Source of the DNA: an uncultured Rhodobacter sp.
GTDB lineage: Bacteria > Pseudomonadota > Alphaproteobacteria > Rhodobacterales > Rhodobacteraceae
Assembly (NCBI GenBank): GCA_937901435.1
Contig: CALGTJ010000700.1
Coordinates: forward strand, 1-6,129
Reading direction: 5' to 3'
Length of the DNA stretch: 6,129 nucleotides
Part shown: in pieces, positions 4,290 to 6,129 of the stretch
How the letters are laid out: each line of letters starts with the position of its first letter
Position numbering within the stretch: the first letter of the stretch is position 1
Made by a program: the position numbers and the translations under genes
The notes under the pieces: generated by a model
Seen by the model: the letters and a program-made list of their open reading frames with translations, nothing else
The model's database searches: none
What the model was told of the DNA's origin: nothing

Positions 4290-5726
4290 ATGCGTTATAT
4301 GGCCACATACGATCTTATGGAAACGATGCGCACCACCAACCAGTGGCTGGGCGCAACGGCACAGGCCATGGGATCTTACCCCGCAACGGGGTTAATGCCT
4401 AATCCCTTTTTTCAAATGGCCGCCGCATGGGGCGAGGTGACAGAGCGCACCTTTTCCCGCATGGTGGTGAAACCCGACTGGAATATCACAATTGTTGTGG
4501 GCGAAGATGGCCGCGATCATGTGGTCGAGATTGAAACGGTTGTCAAACGGCCCTTCGGCGATCTGATCCACTTCAAAGTGTCCGGCATGAAGCCGCGTAA
4601 ACGCCGCGTTCTGCTGGTTGCGCCGATGTCAGGCCACTATGCGACCCTGCTGCGCTCGACCGTGATGAGCCTTTTGCCCGATGCCGAGGTCTATATCACC
4701 GACTGGCACAATGCGCGCGACATTCCGGTGAGCATGGGGAAATTCGACGTCGAGGATTATACCGGCTATCTTGTTGAATTCATGCGCGCACTTGGTCATT
4801 CAACCCATGTGATCGCCGTGTGTCAGCCTGCCCCACTGGCGCTGGCCGCCACCGCCTACCTGGCAGAGCATGATCCGCAGGCGCAGCCCCGGTCGCTGAC
4901 CCTGATCGGCGGGCCGATTGACCCGGATGCCGCCGCAACCGATGTCACCGACTTTGGCCGCCGCGTCACGATGGGCCAGCTTGAGGAGACCGCGATCCAG
5001 CGGGTCGGTTTTAAATACGCGGGTGCCGGACGGATGGTTTATCCGGGCCTGTTGCAGCTAGCCGGGTTTATGTCGATGAACAGCGAACGCCACGCCAAGG
5101 CGTTTTCGGATCAGGTGGTCGCCGTCGCCAAGGGCGAGTCGGGTGATTTCGACAAGCACAACCGATTCTACGATGAATACCTCGCCGTGATGGATATGAC
5201 GGCAGAATTCTACCTGTCCACGGTCGAACGGGTGTTCAAGACCCGCGAGATTGCCAAGAATGAGTTCTCTATCGCTGGCAAACACGTCGATATCACCCAG
5301 ATCAAGGATGTGGCGGTCCTGATCATTGAGGGCGAAAAGGACGACATCAGTGCGCCGGGCCAGTGTCTTGCCGCTCTGGATATGATGCCGAACCTTCCCG
5401 ACAGCAAGAAATCCGCGCATCTTGAACCGGGCGCAGGTCACTACGGCATCTTTGCGGGGAAATCCTGGCGTCGCAATATTCGCCCGCTGGTGTTGAGTTT
5501 CCTTGACGCCCACGCCGCGCCTTCCGACATCTCGTCAAAGCGCAAGGAAGAGGCCAAAGCCTCTGCCGACCGCCCTGTCGAGGTGCGCAAAATCGCGCCA
5601 AGCTCTGCCGCTGCGGCCTCTTCCGAGACCAAAAGCGTCAGCAAGCCCGACACGCCCAAGGCATCAAAGGCGAAAACTGCCAGAGCAAAAAACGCTAAGC
5701 CAAAGGCACCGAAGGCGGAGAGTTAA
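4290..5726 (+). CDS. phaZ: PhaZ, intracellular PHA depolymerase with a basic C-terminal tail
   Basis: The 478-residue enzyme hydrolyses native intracellular PHA granules, releasing 3-hydroxyacids or oligomers. Its core (about 1-410) matches the PhaZ/PhaZa1 family of alpha/beta hydrolases: FFQMAAAWGEVTER near the N-terminus, RVLLVAPMSGHYATLLR (106-122), EVYITDWHNARDIPV (133-147) and the nucleophile box VIAVCQP with Cys178. The acid is probably Asp351 in GEKDDISAPGQ, and His384 lies in PGAGHYGIFAG. These correspond well with Cys183, Asp355 and His388 of the Cupriavidus necator enzyme. No signal peptide is present, as expected for a cytoplasmic granule enzyme. After the core come about 65 residues of low-complexity sequence rich in Lys, Ala, Ser and Pro (414-478), with 17 basic against 8 acidic residues; C. 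necator PhaZ1, at about 419 residues, ends near the end of the core. The gene diverges from phaC across 99 bp, and its last 32 bp overlap the convergent downstream gene. Confidence 0.96.
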   Translation: MRYMATYDLMETMRTTNQWLGATAQAMGSYPATGLMPNPFFQMAAAWGEVTERTFSRMVVKPDWNITIVVGEDGRDHVVEIETVVKRPFGDLIHFKVSGMKPRKRRVLLVAPMSGHYATLLRSTVMSLLPDAEVYITDWHNARDIPVSMGKFDVEDYTGYLVEFMRALGHSTHVIAVCQPAPLALAATAYLAEHDPQAQPRSLTLIGGPIDPDAAATDVTDFGRRVTMGQLEETAIQRVGFKYAGAGRMVYPGLLQLAGFMSMNSERHAKAFSDQVVAVAKGESGDFDKHNRFYDEYLAVMDMTAEFYLSTVERVFKTREIAKNEFSIAGKHVDITQIKDVAVLIIEGEKDDISAPGQCLAALDMMPNLPDSKKSAHLEPGAGHYGIFAGKSWRRNIRPLVLSFLDAHAAPSDISSKRKEEAKASADRPVEVRKIAPSSAAAASSETKSVSKPDTPKASKAKTARAKNAKPKAPKAES

Positions 5727-6129
5727 GCCAGCGGCGCAGCAGACTGGTTACCACTTCGGGCTGCTCCAGGGTCGGCAGATGTCCAGCGTCATGGATCAGT
5801 TCCAGGACGGCGTTGGGCATCAAATGGGCCATGAATTCGTGACGGCGCGGCGGCGTCAGTGTGTCATATTCACCGCACATGATCAGGGTCGGAGTCTTGG
5901 CTTTGCGCAGGGTCGACTGCTGATCCGGACGACGTTGCAGGATCCGGGACTGTCGCACAAAGACATCCGCGCCCAGGTACAACGCCATATCCATCACCGT
6001 ATTCAAGATGTCGCTGCGCTGTGATCCGGGCGCAAGATAGCTCGGTTTCATCTCGTCGCGCATCACCTCGGCCAAACGACCGGACCGCGCGCCAACGATC
6101 TGGCTTTCCCGCGCGGCGGCAACATTTGG
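5695..6129 (-). CDS. Alpha/beta-fold hydrolase (C-terminal part, cut by the window edge)
   Basis: The minus strand is open from the right edge to a TAG at 5697-5695, giving the last 144 residues. In-frame TTG and ATG codons inside are not taken as starts because the reading continues as plausible protein (NVAAARESQIVGARSGR) to the edge. The acid of the catalytic triad is seen in TLIMCGEYDTLTPPRRHEF and the histidine in IHDAGHLPTLEQPEVV, the classic end of the alpha/beta hydrolase family; the nucleophile serine would lie outside the window. Substrate is unknown. Its place next to phaZ could suggest hydrolysis of hydroxyacid esters or oligomers, but this is only positional. Its final 9-10 codons and stop overlap the phaZ tail in antisense, so neither gene has a separate terminator between them. 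Confidence 0.9.
   Translation of the reverse strand, partial: PNVAAARESQIVGARSGRLAEVMRDEMKPSYLAPGSQRSDILNTVMDMALYLGADVFVRQSRILQRRPDQQSTLRKAKTPTLIMCGEYDTLTPPRRHEFMAHLMPNAVLELIHDAGHLPTLEQPEVVTSLLRRWLNSPPSVPLA

Noticed and set aside
5503..6024. A plus-strand frame running from inside phaZ across the hydrolase.
   Set aside because: It overlaps two well-supported genes in other frames and its translation is Arg/Pro-rich shadow sequence without a ribosome binding site.

Overview
The window is a polyhydroxyalkanoate (PHA, storage polyester) locus from an alphaproteobacterium, very probably a Rhodobacteraceae/Roseobacter-group species. This rests on the gene order phaZ (divergent) - phaC - phaP - phaR, as in Paracoccus and Rhodobacter, the PhaR and PhaP protein types, and a flanking pair of an RluA-type pseudouridine synthase with a DUF6476-like small membrane protein. 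There are no mobile elements, CRISPR arrays, tRNA or rRNA genes.

Layout, left to right. Positions 1-727 (-) hold the N-terminal 242 codons of an RluA/RluD-family pseudouridine synthase that runs off the left edge. Its start codon overlaps that of a divergent 100-residue single-pass membrane protein at 726-1028 (+); one CATG tetramer supplies both ATGs. After a 24-bp convergent gap comes phaR (1053-1613, -), the PHA-responsive repressor, then a strong intrinsic terminator (1668-1697), phaP encoding the phasin granule coat protein (1745-2197, -), a 199-bp regulatory region, and phaC encoding PHA synthase (2397-4190, -). A 99-bp divergent region separates phaC from phaZ, the intracellular PHA depolymerase (4290-5726, +). 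The last 32 bp of phaZ overlap the 3' end of a convergent alpha/beta hydrolase that leaves the window at the right edge.

How it works together: PhaC polymerises 3-hydroxyacyl-CoA into granules, PhaP coats them, PhaZ degrades them, and PhaR represses until it is titrated by nascent polymer. The sequence contains a consistent set of TGC-rich dyads resembling CTGC-N3/4-GCAG, the type of site known for PhaR of Paracoccus and Rhodobacter. They lie upstream of phaR (one near-match), upstream of phaP (one perfect, one near-match and one N4 variant), and in the phaC-phaZ intergenic region (one N4 variant). This suggests that PhaR could control the whole locus, including itself.

This is a well-known system rather than a new one. 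The points most worth a second look are the inferred operator set, the basic Lys/Ala/Pro-rich C-terminal tail on PhaZ, the shared CATG start of the two left-hand genes, and the tail-to-tail overlap at the phaZ end. Start codons for phaR and phaP were moved inward from the longest possible reading frames because strong Shine-Dalgarno sequences point to internal ATGs.
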